From assembly GCA_023954045.1 (NCBI GenBank), contig JAMLIR010000001.1:186001-250000 (forward strand): a stretch of DNA of 64,000 nt. Direction: 5' to 3'. This stretch comes from Burkholderiaceae bacterium (lineage in GTDB: Bacteria; Pseudomonadota; Gammaproteobacteria; Burkholderiales; Burkholderiaceae_E). The notes beneath the pieces are model-generated. The model searched no databases. It was not told the origin of the DNA and was given only the letters and a program-made list of their open reading frames with translations. Numbering within the stretch: the first letter of the stretch is position 1; each line of letters begins with the position of its first letter. Below are positions 16,194-24,168 of the stretch, in pieces. Made by a program: the position numbers and the translations under genes.

Positions 16194-16760
16194 TCCGAGC
16201 GCGCGCAGGGCCTCGGTACCCGCGACGCGCGCCGCACAGACCCGCTGCACGACGGCCGGGCGGGGCCGCTCGAGCAGCCCGTGCTCGTAGGCGAGCACCC
16301 GCAGGCCGGCGCTGCGGCAGCGGTCGAACAGCTCTCCCGGGGCGAGCAGGAACGCGGGATTCGACGGCCGGCCGTAGCGCTCGTTGCCCTGCGCGAAGGT
16401 CTCGCAGACCAGCAGGCCGCCCGGCGCGACGAGCGCGGCCAGCAGCGCGAATCGCGGCCGGAACAGGTAGTTCGTCACGACCACGCCGTCGAAGCGCTCC
16501 TGCGCGAACGGCCACTCGCCGCTCTCCAGGTCCGCCACGCGCGTCGCGACGCCCTCGCCCGCCGCGGCCAGCGCGTCCGCGTCGCGGTCGATCGCCGTCG
16601 CGCGCAGGCCGAGGCGTCGCGCCTCGCGAGCGTGGCGGCCCGAGCCGGCGGCGAAGTCGAGCACGCTGGCGCCCGCCGGCAGGGTGGACAGCCAGCGCTG
16701 CACCCAGGGCGACGGTTCCGGCGGCGCAGCGGCGTGCGCGGTGACGCGCAAGGTGGACAT
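16191..16760 (-). CDS. Class I SAM-dependent methyltransferase (TehB-like)
   Basis: 189 aa Rossmann methyltransferase. Motif I is VLDFAAGSGRHAREA (about residues 33-47), followed by an acidic strand end (TAIDRDADAL) and DGVVVTNYLFRP. The compact size and context recall the TehB/UbiG-like group; the substrate is not evident. It is the first gene of the leftward operon with dapA and bamC, and is divergent from the GGDEF-EAL gene with only a few bases between starts. Confidence 0.85.
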   Translation of the reverse strand: MSTLRVTAHAAAPPEPSPWVQRWLSTLPAGASVLDFAAGSGRHAREARRLGLRATAIDRDADALAAAGEGVATRVADLESGEWPFAQERFDGVVVTNYLFRPRFALLAALVAPGGLLVCETFAQGNERYGRPSNPAFLLAPGELFDRCRSAGLRVLAYEHGLLERPRPAVVQRVCAARVAGTEALRALG

Positions 16761-16773
16761 ATTCCTCTGTTCG

Positions 16774-19647
16774 GTGCCTGCGATCCGCTACATTACGCCG
16801 AATCCCCACCGGAGCCCGACGATCGAACCCGTTGCCGCCTCGCCGAGCCCGCGATCGTCGTCGCGCGACCTCGCCGTCTGCGCCGTCGCGCTGGCGCTCG
16901 CCGCAGCACTGCTGCTCGCGGGATGGCTGGCACCGGTGCCGGGCGCGCGGCGCGCGGCGTTCGCGCTCGCGGCGATCGCGGCGGTCGCGGCGATCGGGTG
17001 GGCCTGCCTCGCGATGCGCCGCGAGCTGCGCGCGGGCAAGCGCTCCCGGGAGCTGTTGCGCGACTTCGGTGAGCAACAACAGGCCGCCGAGCAGCTCGCG
17101 GCGCTCGGCTCGTGGGTGCACGACCTGCGTCACAACACGCTTCACTGGAGCGACGGCGCGTTCCGGCTGTTCGGCATCGACCGCAGCGCCGGCGTGCCGC
17201 CGCCGCCCGAGTTCCTTGCGCACATCCACCCGAACGACCAGGAACGCTGGCAGGAGGCGCATCGCCGCGCGCTGCGCAGCGGCCGCGAGGCGCGAGTCGA
17301 GTTCCGCTGGATGCGCGCCAACCGCGACGTCGTCTGGATCCGCAGCGTCGGGCGGCCCGAGCGCGACGCGCGCGGCCAGACGGTGCGGATCGCCGGGATC
17401 GTGCAGGACATCACCGGCATGCGCGCGATGCAGCAGCAGCTCGCCGCCAGCGAGGCCAAGTTCCGCGACCTGACTCACCTGAGCTCCGACTGGGTCTGGG
17501 AGACCGACGCCCAGCACCGCGTCTCGTTCCTGTCGGACTCGATCGACGCGGTGCTCGGCCCGTGGCGGCGCGCGCTGATCGGGCGGCGCCGCTGGGAGAT
17601 GCCCGAGGCCGACTTCCTGCGGCCGGACTGGGACAGCCACCGGGCGATCTGCGAGGCCCACAAGCCCTTCGAGAATTTCGAGTTCGGCCAGATCGATCCG
17701 CAAGGCAACGTCCATCACCTGTCGCTGAGCGGCCATCCGGTGTTCGACGAGGCCGGCCAGTTCACCGGCTATCGCGGCACCGGCCGCAACATCACCCGCG
17801 AGAAGCAGCAGCGGATGCTGCTCGAGATCGAGGGCGACGTGGCCGGCATCATGCGCGAGCAGACCGAGCCGGCGCGCGTCATCACGGCGATCATCATCAC
17901 GCTGTCCGGCAAGCTCGGCTGGCTGGGCGGCGTGCACCTGGTGCGCACCGACCGCGGCCTGGCGCCGCGCGAGCGCTGGGGCTACCCGGGCTTCACGAAG
18001 ATGGTCGGCGACCTGCCGGGCGAGATCGCGCTCGAGGAGGACAGCATCGAGGGCCTGTGCTGGCGCGAGGGGCGCCACGCGTGGATCACCGACCTCGCCG
18101 CGCACCCGTCGTTCGTCGCGCGCTACCGCACCCGCGCGCTGGGCGCGAAGGCCGCGTTCCTCGCGCCGATCCGCGACGAGCACGGGCACACGCTGAGCCT
18201 GCTGCTGTTCCTCGGGCCGGTCGCGTTCCAGGGCGACGCCTTCCTCGGCCAGGCCGCCGAGACCCTGTCGCGCACGCTGTCGCTGTACCTGCAGCGCAAG
18301 GCCGCCGAGCGGCGCCTGCTGCACGCGTCGATGCACGACGCGCTCACCGGGCTGCCCAACCGCGCCTTCCTGCTGCAGCAGCTCGAGTCGCGGCTGCAGT
18401 CGAACGAGCCTGCGGCGCTGCTCTACGTGGACCTGGACCGCTACAAGCTGATCAACGACACGCTCGGGCACGCGGCCGGCGACAAGGCGCTGATCGAGGT
18501 CGCGCGGCGCCTTCGCGCGTCGGTCGGCGCCGACGACGTCGTCGGACGCATGGGCGGCGACGAGTTCGTCGCGCTGCTCGTGCGCCCGGGCACCCGCGAG
18601 CAGGTCGAGCAGGCCGCGCGGCGCGCGCTCGCGGCGATCGAGAAGCCGCTGGTGCTCGCCAATCGCGCGTATTTCCTGTCGGCGAGCATCGGCGTGGCGC
18701 TCGCCCCCGAGGACGCGCAGGAAGCCGACGCGCTGATCCGCTGCGCCGACAGCGCGATGTACCAGGTGAAGTCCGAGGGCCGCAACGACGTGCGCTTCTT
18801 CGCCGGCGGGATCTCCGACGAGCGCGCCGAGCAGCTGCAACTGGCCGCGGAACTGCCGATGGCCATCCGGCGCGGCGAAGTCGACCTCTTCTACCAGCCG
18901 GCGATGAACATCGACGAGCGCACGGTGATCGGGTTCGAGGGCTTGCTGCGCTGGCGCCACCCGACGCGCGGCCTGCTGCTGCCCGACCGCTTCCTGCCCG
19001 CGGCCGAGCAGAGCAACCTGATTCGCGAGATCGGGCTGTGGGCAATCCGCCGCGCGCTCGACGACCGCGTGCGGCTGGGCTTCGACGCCTACCCCGACAT
19101 CGCGGTGTCGGTCAACGTGTCGGCGCGCCAGCTCTCCGAGGAGGGCTTCCTCGCGACGCTGGCGGACCTGATGGACGAGCGCGACTTCCCGCCCCGGCTG
19201 CTGCGGCTGGAGTTGACCGAGAGCGCGTTCATCGAGAACCCCGAGCGCACGATCGCGCTGATCGGCGAGCTGCGGCGGCTCGGCGTGCGGGTCTTCATCG
19301 ACAACTTCGGCACCGGCTACGCGTCGCTGTCGTACCTGAAGAACCTGCCGGTCGACGGGATCAAGATCGACCACACCTTCGTGAAGGACCTGCCCGCCGA
19401 TCGCGGCAACGCGGCGATCGTGCAGGCGATCACGACGATGGCCGCGAAACTCGGCCTGCAGGCGATGGCCGAGGGCGTGGAAACCGCGGCCGAGTTGCGC
19501 GGGCTGCGATCGCTCGACTGCCACCAGGTGCAGGGCTCGCTGATCGCCGAGCCGCTGCCGTTCGCGCAGCTGCAGGAGTTCCTCGAGGCGCTGCCGACGC
19601 TGCGCCAGATGCACCTGGTGCGCGACGCGCGCGGCGGCGCCGCCTGA
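16774..19647 (+). CDS. Membrane PAS-PAS-GAF-GGDEF-EAL signalling protein
   Basis: About 957 aa; start uncertain (GTG 16774 taken, no clear ribosome site). Two N-terminal helices (roughly residues 35-95) anchor it. A PAS domain (LGSWVHDLRHNTLHWSDGAF) and a second PAS (LTHLSSDWVWETDAQHRV) are followed by a GAF-like domain, then a diguanylate cyclase domain with intact RMGGDEF, then a c-di-GMP phosphodiesterase domain with the signature FEGLLRWRHP (EGL for EAL). The usual DDFGTG is DNFGTG here, which changes one of two metal-binding Asp residues. It may therefore mainly make c-di-GMP, or use the EAL domain as a sensor. Signals sensed by PAS/GAF are unknown. Confidence 0.9.
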   Translation: MPAIRYITPNPHRSPTIEPVAASPSPRSSSRDLAVCAVALALAAALLLAGWLAPVPGARRAAFALAAIAAVAAIGWACLAMRRELRAGKRSRELLRDFGEQQQAAEQLAALGSWVHDLRHNTLHWSDGAFRLFGIDRSAGVPPPPEFLAHIHPNDQERWQEAHRRALRSGREARVEFRWMRANRDVVWIRSVGRPERDARGQTVRIAGIVQDITGMRAMQQQLAASEAKFRDLTHLSSDWVWETDAQHRVSFLSDSIDAVLGPWRRALIGRRRWEMPEADFLRPDWDSHRAICEAHKPFENFEFGQIDPQGNVHHLSLSGHPVFDEAGQFTGYRGTGRNITREKQQRMLLEIEGDVAGIMREQTEPARVITAIIITLSGKLGWLGGVHLVRTDRGLAPRERWGYPGFTKMVGDLPGEIALEEDSIEGLCWREGRHAWITDLAAHPSFVARYRTRALGAKAAFLAPIRDEHGHTLSLLLFLGPVAFQGDAFLGQAAETLSRTLSLYLQRKAAERRLLHASMHDALTGLPNRAFLLQQLESRLQSNEPAALLYVDLDRYKLINDTLGHAAGDKALIEVARRLRASVGADDVVGRMGGDEFVALLVRPGTREQVEQAARRALAAIEKPLVLANRAYFLSASIGVALAPEDAQEADALIRCADSAMYQVKSEGRNDVRFFAGGISDERAEQLQLAAELPMAIRRGEVDLFYQPAMNIDERTVIGFEGLLRWRHPTRGLLLPDRFLPAAEQSNLIREIGLWAIRRALDDRVRLGFDAYPDIAVSVNVSARQLSEEGFLATLADLMDERDFPPRLLRLELTESAFIENPERTIALIGELRRLGVRVFIDNFGTGYASLSYLKNLPVDGIKIDHTFVKDLPADRGNAAIVQAITTMAAKLGLQAMAEGVETAAELRGLRSLDCHQVQGSLIAEPLPFAQLQEFLEALPTLRQMHLVRDARGGAA

Positions 19648-19656
19648 GCTGCGTCC

Positions 19657-20859
19657 TCAGTCGAACGCGAGCCCCATCGCCTCGCGCACTTCGCCCATCG
19701 TCTCCTGGGCGATCTTGCGCGCCTGGTCGCAACCGTCGGCGACGATGCTGCGCAGCAGGCTCGGGTCGTCGAGGTAGGGCTGTGCCCGCTCGTGAAAGCC
19801 CTGCTGCTCGGCGAGGATCGCGTCGATCACCGGCTGCTTGCACTCCAGGCAACCGATGGCGGCGCTGCGGCAGCCGGTCTGCACCCACTCGCGCGTCGCC
19901 TCGTCGGAGTAGACGAGGTGCAGCTGCCAGACCGGGCAGCGCTCGGGCTCGCCGGGATCGGTGCGGCGCACGCGCGCCGGATCGGTGGGCATCGTGCGGA
20001 TCTTCTTGCGCACCGACTCCGGGTCTTCGCGCATCGCGATCGCGTTGCCGTAGCTCTTGGACATCTTCTGGCCGTCGATGCCCGGCATCCGCGACGCCTC
20101 GGTGAGCAGCGCCTGGGGCTCGGCGAGGATGATGCGCCGGCTGCCCTCGAGGTAGCCGAACAGGCGCTCGCGGTCGCCCATGCTGAGGTTCTGCGCGAGC
20201 TCGAGCAGCTCGCGCCCCTGCTGCAGCGCGCTGTCGTCGCCCTGCTCCTGGTAGCGCGTGCGCAGCTCCTGGTAGAGCTTCGCGCGCTTGCTGCCGAGCT
20301 TCTTCACCGCCTCGCGCGCCTTGTCCTCGAAGCCCGGCTCGCGGCCGAACAGGTGGTTGAAGCGGCGCGCGATCTCGCGCGTGAACTCGACGTGCGGCAC
20401 CTGGTCTTCGCCGACCGGCACCCAGGCCGCCCGGTACATCAGGATGTCGGCCGCCTGCAGCAGCGGATAGCCGAGGAAGCCGTAGGTGGAGAGGTCGCGG
20501 TCGGACAGCTTCTCCTGCTGGTCCTTGTAGGTCGGAACCCGCTCGAGCCAGCCCAGCGGCGTGATCATCGACAGCAGAAGGTGCAGCTCGGCGTGCTCGG
20601 GCACGCGCGACTGGATGAACAGCACCGACTGCTGCGGATCGATCCCCGCGGCGAGCCAGTCGATGACCATCTCCCAGACGTTGTCGCCGATCACGTCGGG
20701 CGAGTCGTAGTGGGTCGTGAGCGCGTGCCAGTCGGCGACGAAGAACAGGCACGGGTGCTCGGACTGCAGCCGCACCCAGTTCTTCAGCGCGCCGTGGAAG
20801 TGGCCCAGGTGCAGCGCGCCGGTCGGGCGCATGCCGGATACGACTCGTTCGGTGAACAT
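19657..20859 (-). CDS. trpS: Tryptophanyl-tRNA synthetase
   Basis: 400 aa class I synthetase that charges tRNA-Trp. The HIGH box is GALHLGHFHGAL (about residues 14-25) and the KMSKS loop is QKMSKSYGN. It is about 60 residues longer than E. coli TrpS and carries the insertion around CRSAAIGCLECKQPV, as in the long bacterial form found in betaproteobacteria. It is the last gene of a leftward operon, one base after the site-2 protease gene. Confidence 0.97.
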   Translation of the reverse strand: MFTERVVSGMRPTGALHLGHFHGALKNWVRLQSEHPCLFFVADWHALTTHYDSPDVIGDNVWEMVIDWLAAGIDPQQSVLFIQSRVPEHAELHLLLSMITPLGWLERVPTYKDQQEKLSDRDLSTYGFLGYPLLQAADILMYRAAWVPVGEDQVPHVEFTREIARRFNHLFGREPGFEDKAREAVKKLGSKRAKLYQELRTRYQEQGDDSALQQGRELLELAQNLSMGDRERLFGYLEGSRRIILAEPQALLTEASRMPGIDGQKMSKSYGNAIAMREDPESVRKKIRTMPTDPARVRRTDPGEPERCPVWQLHLVYSDEATREWVQTGCRSAAIGCLECKQPVIDAILAEQQGFHERAQPYLDDPSLLRSIVADGCDQARKIAQETMGEVREAMGLAFD

Positions 20860-20860
20860 C

Positions 20861-21520
20861 TCAGTCGGACAGTGAAAAGAGCGCCGCGATCACGCCGACG
20901 CCGACGTCGACGAGCGGCGCGACGACGAAACCCAGCACGCCGGTCGCCAGCAGGCCGAGCAGGATCAGGAGTCCGTAGGGCTCCAGGCGCGAAAAGCCCA
21001 CGGCGAGGCGCGCGGGCAGCAGGCTGTTGACGATGCGCCCGCCGTCGAGCGGCGGCACCGGCACCAGGTTGAGCACCGCCAGCGCGAGATTGACGAAGAT
21101 GCCGGCGATCGCCATCCGCGGGAGGAACTCGCCGTCGCTGCCGAACATCGTCATCAGCTTGAGCGCGAGTCCCCAGCCGAGCGCCATTGCCAGGTTGGCG
21201 AGCGGCCCGGCCGCGGCGACGATGCCCATGTCGCGACGCGGCGAGCGCAGGTTCGACGCGACGATCGGCACCGGCTTGGCCCAGCCGAACAGCATGCCGC
21301 CGCCCAGCACCCTGCTGGCGAGCAGGATCAGCACCGGCACCAGCAGCGTTCCGACCGGGTCGATGTGGCGAAGCGGGTTCAGCGTGACGCGGCCCTGCAG
21401 CTGCGCGGTGCGGTCGCCCAGGCGCGCGGCCACGAAGCCGTGCGCCGCCTCGTGCAGCGTGATCGCGAAGATCACCGGGATCGCATAGACCGCGATCAGC
21501 TGCGGAAGGCTCAAATCCAT
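20861..21520 (-). CDS. Site-2 protease family (SpoIVFB/YwhC-like) intramembrane metalloprotease
   Basis: 219 aa with about five to six membrane helices. The zinc motif is ITLHEAAHGFVA (HExxH, about residues 21-32), and the third ligand motif is LNLVPVPPLDGGRI. No PDZ domain is present, so it belongs to the short M50 group rather than RseP. The substrate is unknown. Conserved next to trpS and Sua5-type genes in many betaproteobacteria. Confidence 0.92.
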   Translation of the reverse strand: MDLSLPQLIAVYAIPVIFAITLHEAAHGFVAARLGDRTAQLQGRVTLNPLRHIDPVGTLLVPVLILLASRVLGGGMLFGWAKPVPIVASNLRSPRRDMGIVAAAGPLANLAMALGWGLALKLMTMFGSDGEFLPRMAIAGIFVNLALAVLNLVPVPPLDGGRIVNSLLPARLAVGFSRLEPYGLLILLGLLATGVLGFVVAPLVDVGVGVIAALFSLSD

Positions 21521-21551
21521 GGCCCGATTGTAGCAGCCGGCCTCGCGGGCA

Positions 21552-22211
21552 CTAGAAACGCACCCGCAGCGCCGACGTCTCCGCGCCGCGCGCGACCATT
21601 CCCTCGATGCTGCCGCAGCCCACGCGCACGATCAGCGGCTCGTCGCCGGTGAGGTCGATGACCGTCGTCGGCACGAAGCCCTGGCCGCCCGCGTCCAGCA
21701 CGAGCTCGACGCGGCGCGCCAGGCGCTCGACGATCGCGTCGGCCTCGGTGAGCGGGTCGTCCTCGTCGGGGAGGATCAGGCTCGAGCACAGCACCGGCTC
21801 GCCGTGCGCCTCGAGCAGCCCCTGCGCGACCGGGGCGTCGGGAACGCGCAGGCCGATCGTGCGCCGCGACGGATGCCAGAGGCGACGCGGCACCTCCCTG
21901 GTCGCGTCGAGCACGAAGGTGTACGGCCCCGGTGCCCATTCCTTGAGGAACCGGTACTGGCGGTTGTCGACCATCGCGTAGGTCGACAGCTCGGAGAGGT
22001 CGCGGCACATCAGCGTGAGCAGGTGGCGCTCGTCGAGGCCGCGGATCGCGCGCATCCGGTCGACCGCGGCCTTGTCGCCCAAGCGGCACGCGAGCACGTA
22101 GCAGGCGTCGGTGGGCATCGCCACCAGCCCGCCCGCGCCGAGCACCTCGGCCGCCTGCCGCAGCAGCCTCGCCTGGGGATGCGTCGGGTGCAGCGTGAAG
22201 CGCTGGGTCAT
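21552..22211 (-). CDS. L-threonylcarbamoyladenylate synthase family (Sua5/YciO/YrdC)
   Basis: 219 aa. The YrdC fold signature is visible in GGLVAMPTDACYVLACRLGDKAA (residues about 27-49) and SRRTIGLRVPDAPVA. The family makes threonylcarbamoyl-AMP for t6A modification of tRNA, though YciO-type paralogues may act otherwise; this copy looks closer to YciO (TDACYVLACRLGD, KxR replaced in part). Its ATG overlaps the stop of the PHP gene as ATGA (22208-22211). Confidence 0.85.
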   Translation of the reverse strand: MTQRFTLHPTHPQARLLRQAAEVLGAGGLVAMPTDACYVLACRLGDKAAVDRMRAIRGLDERHLLTLMCRDLSELSTYAMVDNRQYRFLKEWAPGPYTFVLDATREVPRRLWHPSRRTIGLRVPDAPVAQGLLEAHGEPVLCSSLILPDEDDPLTEADAIVERLARRVELVLDAGGQGFVPTTVIDLTGDEPLIVRVGCGSIEGMVARGAETSALRVRF

Positions 22212-23158
22212 GCGCGTGCCGTCCGCGCGCCGGATTCGCCGCGCGCCGCGCGCGCGGCCGCGATCGCCCGCGCCGTCTCGGGCCAGTCGAGCCACACGGG
22301 CGCGAGCGCCGCGGGCAGCGGCGGCAGGCTGCCGAGCTCGACGCGGCTCTCGTCGGGGCCGTGGAAGTCCGAGCCGCGCGAGGCGCGCAGCCCGAACTCG
22401 CGGGCCACCTGCGCGAAGCGCCGGTACTGGTCGCGCGTGTGCGAGCCGCTGACGACCTCGATGCCCTCGCCGCCCGCGTCGCGGAACGCGGCGACCAGCG
22501 ACCACAGCGCGGTGTCGCCGATCCGGTAGCGGCCCGGGTGGGCCAGCACCGCGACGCCACCGGCGCGGCGGATCCAGCCCACCGCGTCGCCAAGATCCGC
22601 CCACCGGTGCGGGACGAAACCCGGCTTGCCCTCGGACAGGTAGCGCTGGAACACCTCGTGGACGTCGCGGCAGGCACCCTGCTCGACGATGTAGCGCGCG
22701 AAGTGCGTGCGCCCCACCATCGCCGGATTGCCGACGAGCTTCAGCGCGCCAGCATAGGCGTCGTCGATGCCGGCTCGTGCGAGGTCTTCGCCGATCTCGC
22801 GCGCCCGGGCATCGCGGCCGCTGCGCGTGCGGGCGAGCCCGGCGCGCAGTTCGGCGCACCCGGGGTCGATCCGCAGGCCGACCACGTGGATCGTCTCGCC
22901 GCCCCAGGTGACCGAGATCTCGACGCCGGGCACGAACACGAGGCCGAGCGCGGCGGCAGCGGCGCCCGCCTCGGCGAGCCCGTCGACCTCGTCGTGGTCG
23001 GTCAGCGCGAACAGCTCCACGCCGTGCGCGTGCGCGCGCCGTGCGACCTCGCCCGGCGCGAGCGAGCCGTCGGAGACGCGCGAATGCGAATGCAGGTCCG
23101 CGTTGATCGCCAGCGCGTCCTGCGGGGCCTGCGCGGCAGGCGTGAAGGCGAGGCTCAA
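22208..23158 (-). CDS. PHP-domain phosphoesterase (RNase AM/YciV type)
   Basis: 316 aa with a TTG start at 23158 that overlaps the TGA of the hydrolase gene (TTGA); AGGAG eight bases upstream of this TTG supports it, and no ATG or GTG fits better. PHP metal ligands are in ADLHSHSRVSDG, LTDHDEVDG, PGVEISV, LAHPGRY and RGSDFHGPD. The family includes YciV/RNase AM, a 5'-3' exonuclease acting on 3',5'-bisphosphates and RNA 5' ends. The downstream partner is the Sua5/YciO gene, an association (yciV-yciO) also known in enterobacteria. Confidence 0.9.
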   Translation of the reverse strand: MSLAFTPAAQAPQDALAINADLHSHSRVSDGSLAPGEVARRAHAHGVELFALTDHDEVDGLAEAGAAAAALGLVFVPGVEISVTWGGETIHVVGLRIDPGCAELRAGLARTRSGRDARAREIGEDLARAGIDDAYAGALKLVGNPAMVGRTHFARYIVEQGACRDVHEVFQRYLSEGKPGFVPHRWADLGDAVGWIRRAGGVAVLAHPGRYRIGDTALWSLVAAFRDAGGEGIEVVSGSHTRDQYRRFAQVAREFGLRASRGSDFHGPDESRVELGSLPPLPAALAPVWLDWPETARAIAAARAARGESGARTARA

Positions 23159-24123
23159 GCCAGGTGCTCCTCGATCAGCCGCGCGACCGCGTCGGGACGG
23201 TCGCGGTGCAGCATGTGGCCGGCCCCTTCGACCGTCGCCTCGCGCAGCGAGCGGATCGCCTGCAGCCGGCGCCGGTACTCGGCCGTGTGCACGAAAGGCA
23301 TCCGCTCGGCGGTGCCGTCGCCGAGCACCCACAACACCTGCGCGGTGATCGCCCGCCAGCAGGCCACGACCTCGGGAACCCGGTAGAGGATCGGCGAGGA
23401 CACCCGGTGCGCCGGGTCGGCGAGCAATTCGAAGCGGCCTGCCGCGTTCCGGTGCGACCAGTGCTGCGCGAGGTAGGCGGCGAAGTCGGGCCTGAGCCGC
23501 GGATTGGCCCTGGTCAGTCGCGCCGCGACCTCGGCGCGCGACGCGTAGTCGCGCAGCGCGACGCCGTCGCGCAGCTCGTCGAGCCAGCGCGCGTAGCGCG
23601 CGGGCGCCTGCGCCGGGCGCGTCGCCCTGAGCCCCACCCCCTCGAGATTCACCAGCCGTCGCACCCGCTGCGGCCGCACGCCGGCGTACAGCGCCGCCAC
23701 GTTGCCGCCCATGCTGTGCGCCACGAGGTCGACGGCGCCGGCCGGCGCCAGTGCCGCGAGCAGCGCGTCCAGGTCGCCGAGGTAGTCGGGGAACCAGTAC
23801 GCGTCGGCACCGCCGCGCCCGGTCAGCCCGAAGCCGCGCCAGTCCGGCGCCAGCAGCCGCCAGCGGTCGGGCAGCAGGTCGGCGACGAACTGGAACGACG
23901 CGGAGACGTCCATCCAGCCGTGAAGCAGGAACACGGTCGGCGCGGACGGCGCCGCGTCGAGCGGCTCCCAGCAGCGGACGTGGTGGCGCAGGCCCCGGAC
24001 GTCGACGAACAGGGACCGGCTCTCGCGCCGCGGCCGGTAGGGTTCGACATCCGCGGTCTGCGCCGATGGCGATCCGGCCGACCCGGCGCCAGGACTGGAC
24101 GGCAGCGCAGCGGAAGTGGGCAC
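23155..24123 (-). CDS. Alpha/beta hydrolase
   Basis: 322 aa from GTG 24123, which has AGGAG eight bases upstream; an in-frame ATG at 24145 overlaps the -10 box and is unlikely. The fold is shown by FLLHGWMD (oxyanion loop), the nucleophile elbow VAHSMGGN (Ser) and the late GAGHMLHRDRP (catalytic His). The acid may be the Asp in WVLGDGT. The substrate is unknown; esterases and haloalkane dehalogenase-like enzymes share the fold. First gene of the leftward operon ending in trpS. Confidence 0.88.
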   Translation of the reverse strand: MPTSAALPSSPGAGSAGSPSAQTADVEPYRPRRESRSLFVDVRGLRHHVRCWEPLDAAPSAPTVFLLHGWMDVSASFQFVADLLPDRWRLLAPDWRGFGLTGRGGADAYWFPDYLGDLDALLAALAPAGAVDLVAHSMGGNVAALYAGVRPQRVRRLVNLEGVGLRATRPAQAPARYARWLDELRDGVALRDYASRAEVAARLTRANPRLRPDFAAYLAQHWSHRNAAGRFELLADPAHRVSSPILYRVPEVVACWRAITAQVLWVLGDGTAERMPFVHTAEYRRRLQAIRSLREATVEGAGHMLHRDRPDAVARLIEEHLA

Positions 24124-24142
24124 AATACGGACTCCTGACGAC

Positions 24143-24148
24143 ATTATA
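24143..24148 (-). promoter_or_regulatory. Consensus -10 box (TATAAT) for the hydrolase-trpS operon
   Basis: A perfect TATAAT on the minus strand in the 45-base divergent gap. Transcription would begin near 24136, leaving a leader of only about 13 bases before GTG 24123 that still contains the AGGAG ribosome site. No good -35 is visible. Confidence 0.5.
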
Positions 24149-24168
24149 GAAACCCCGGGAGGCGATCC

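Noticed and set aside
15283-19614. Apparent extension of bamC into a giant minus-strand protein
   Set aside because: The upstream part runs antisense to the GGDEF-EAL gene and through dapA in the wrong frame; BamC starts properly at 15282 with a lipoprotein signal.
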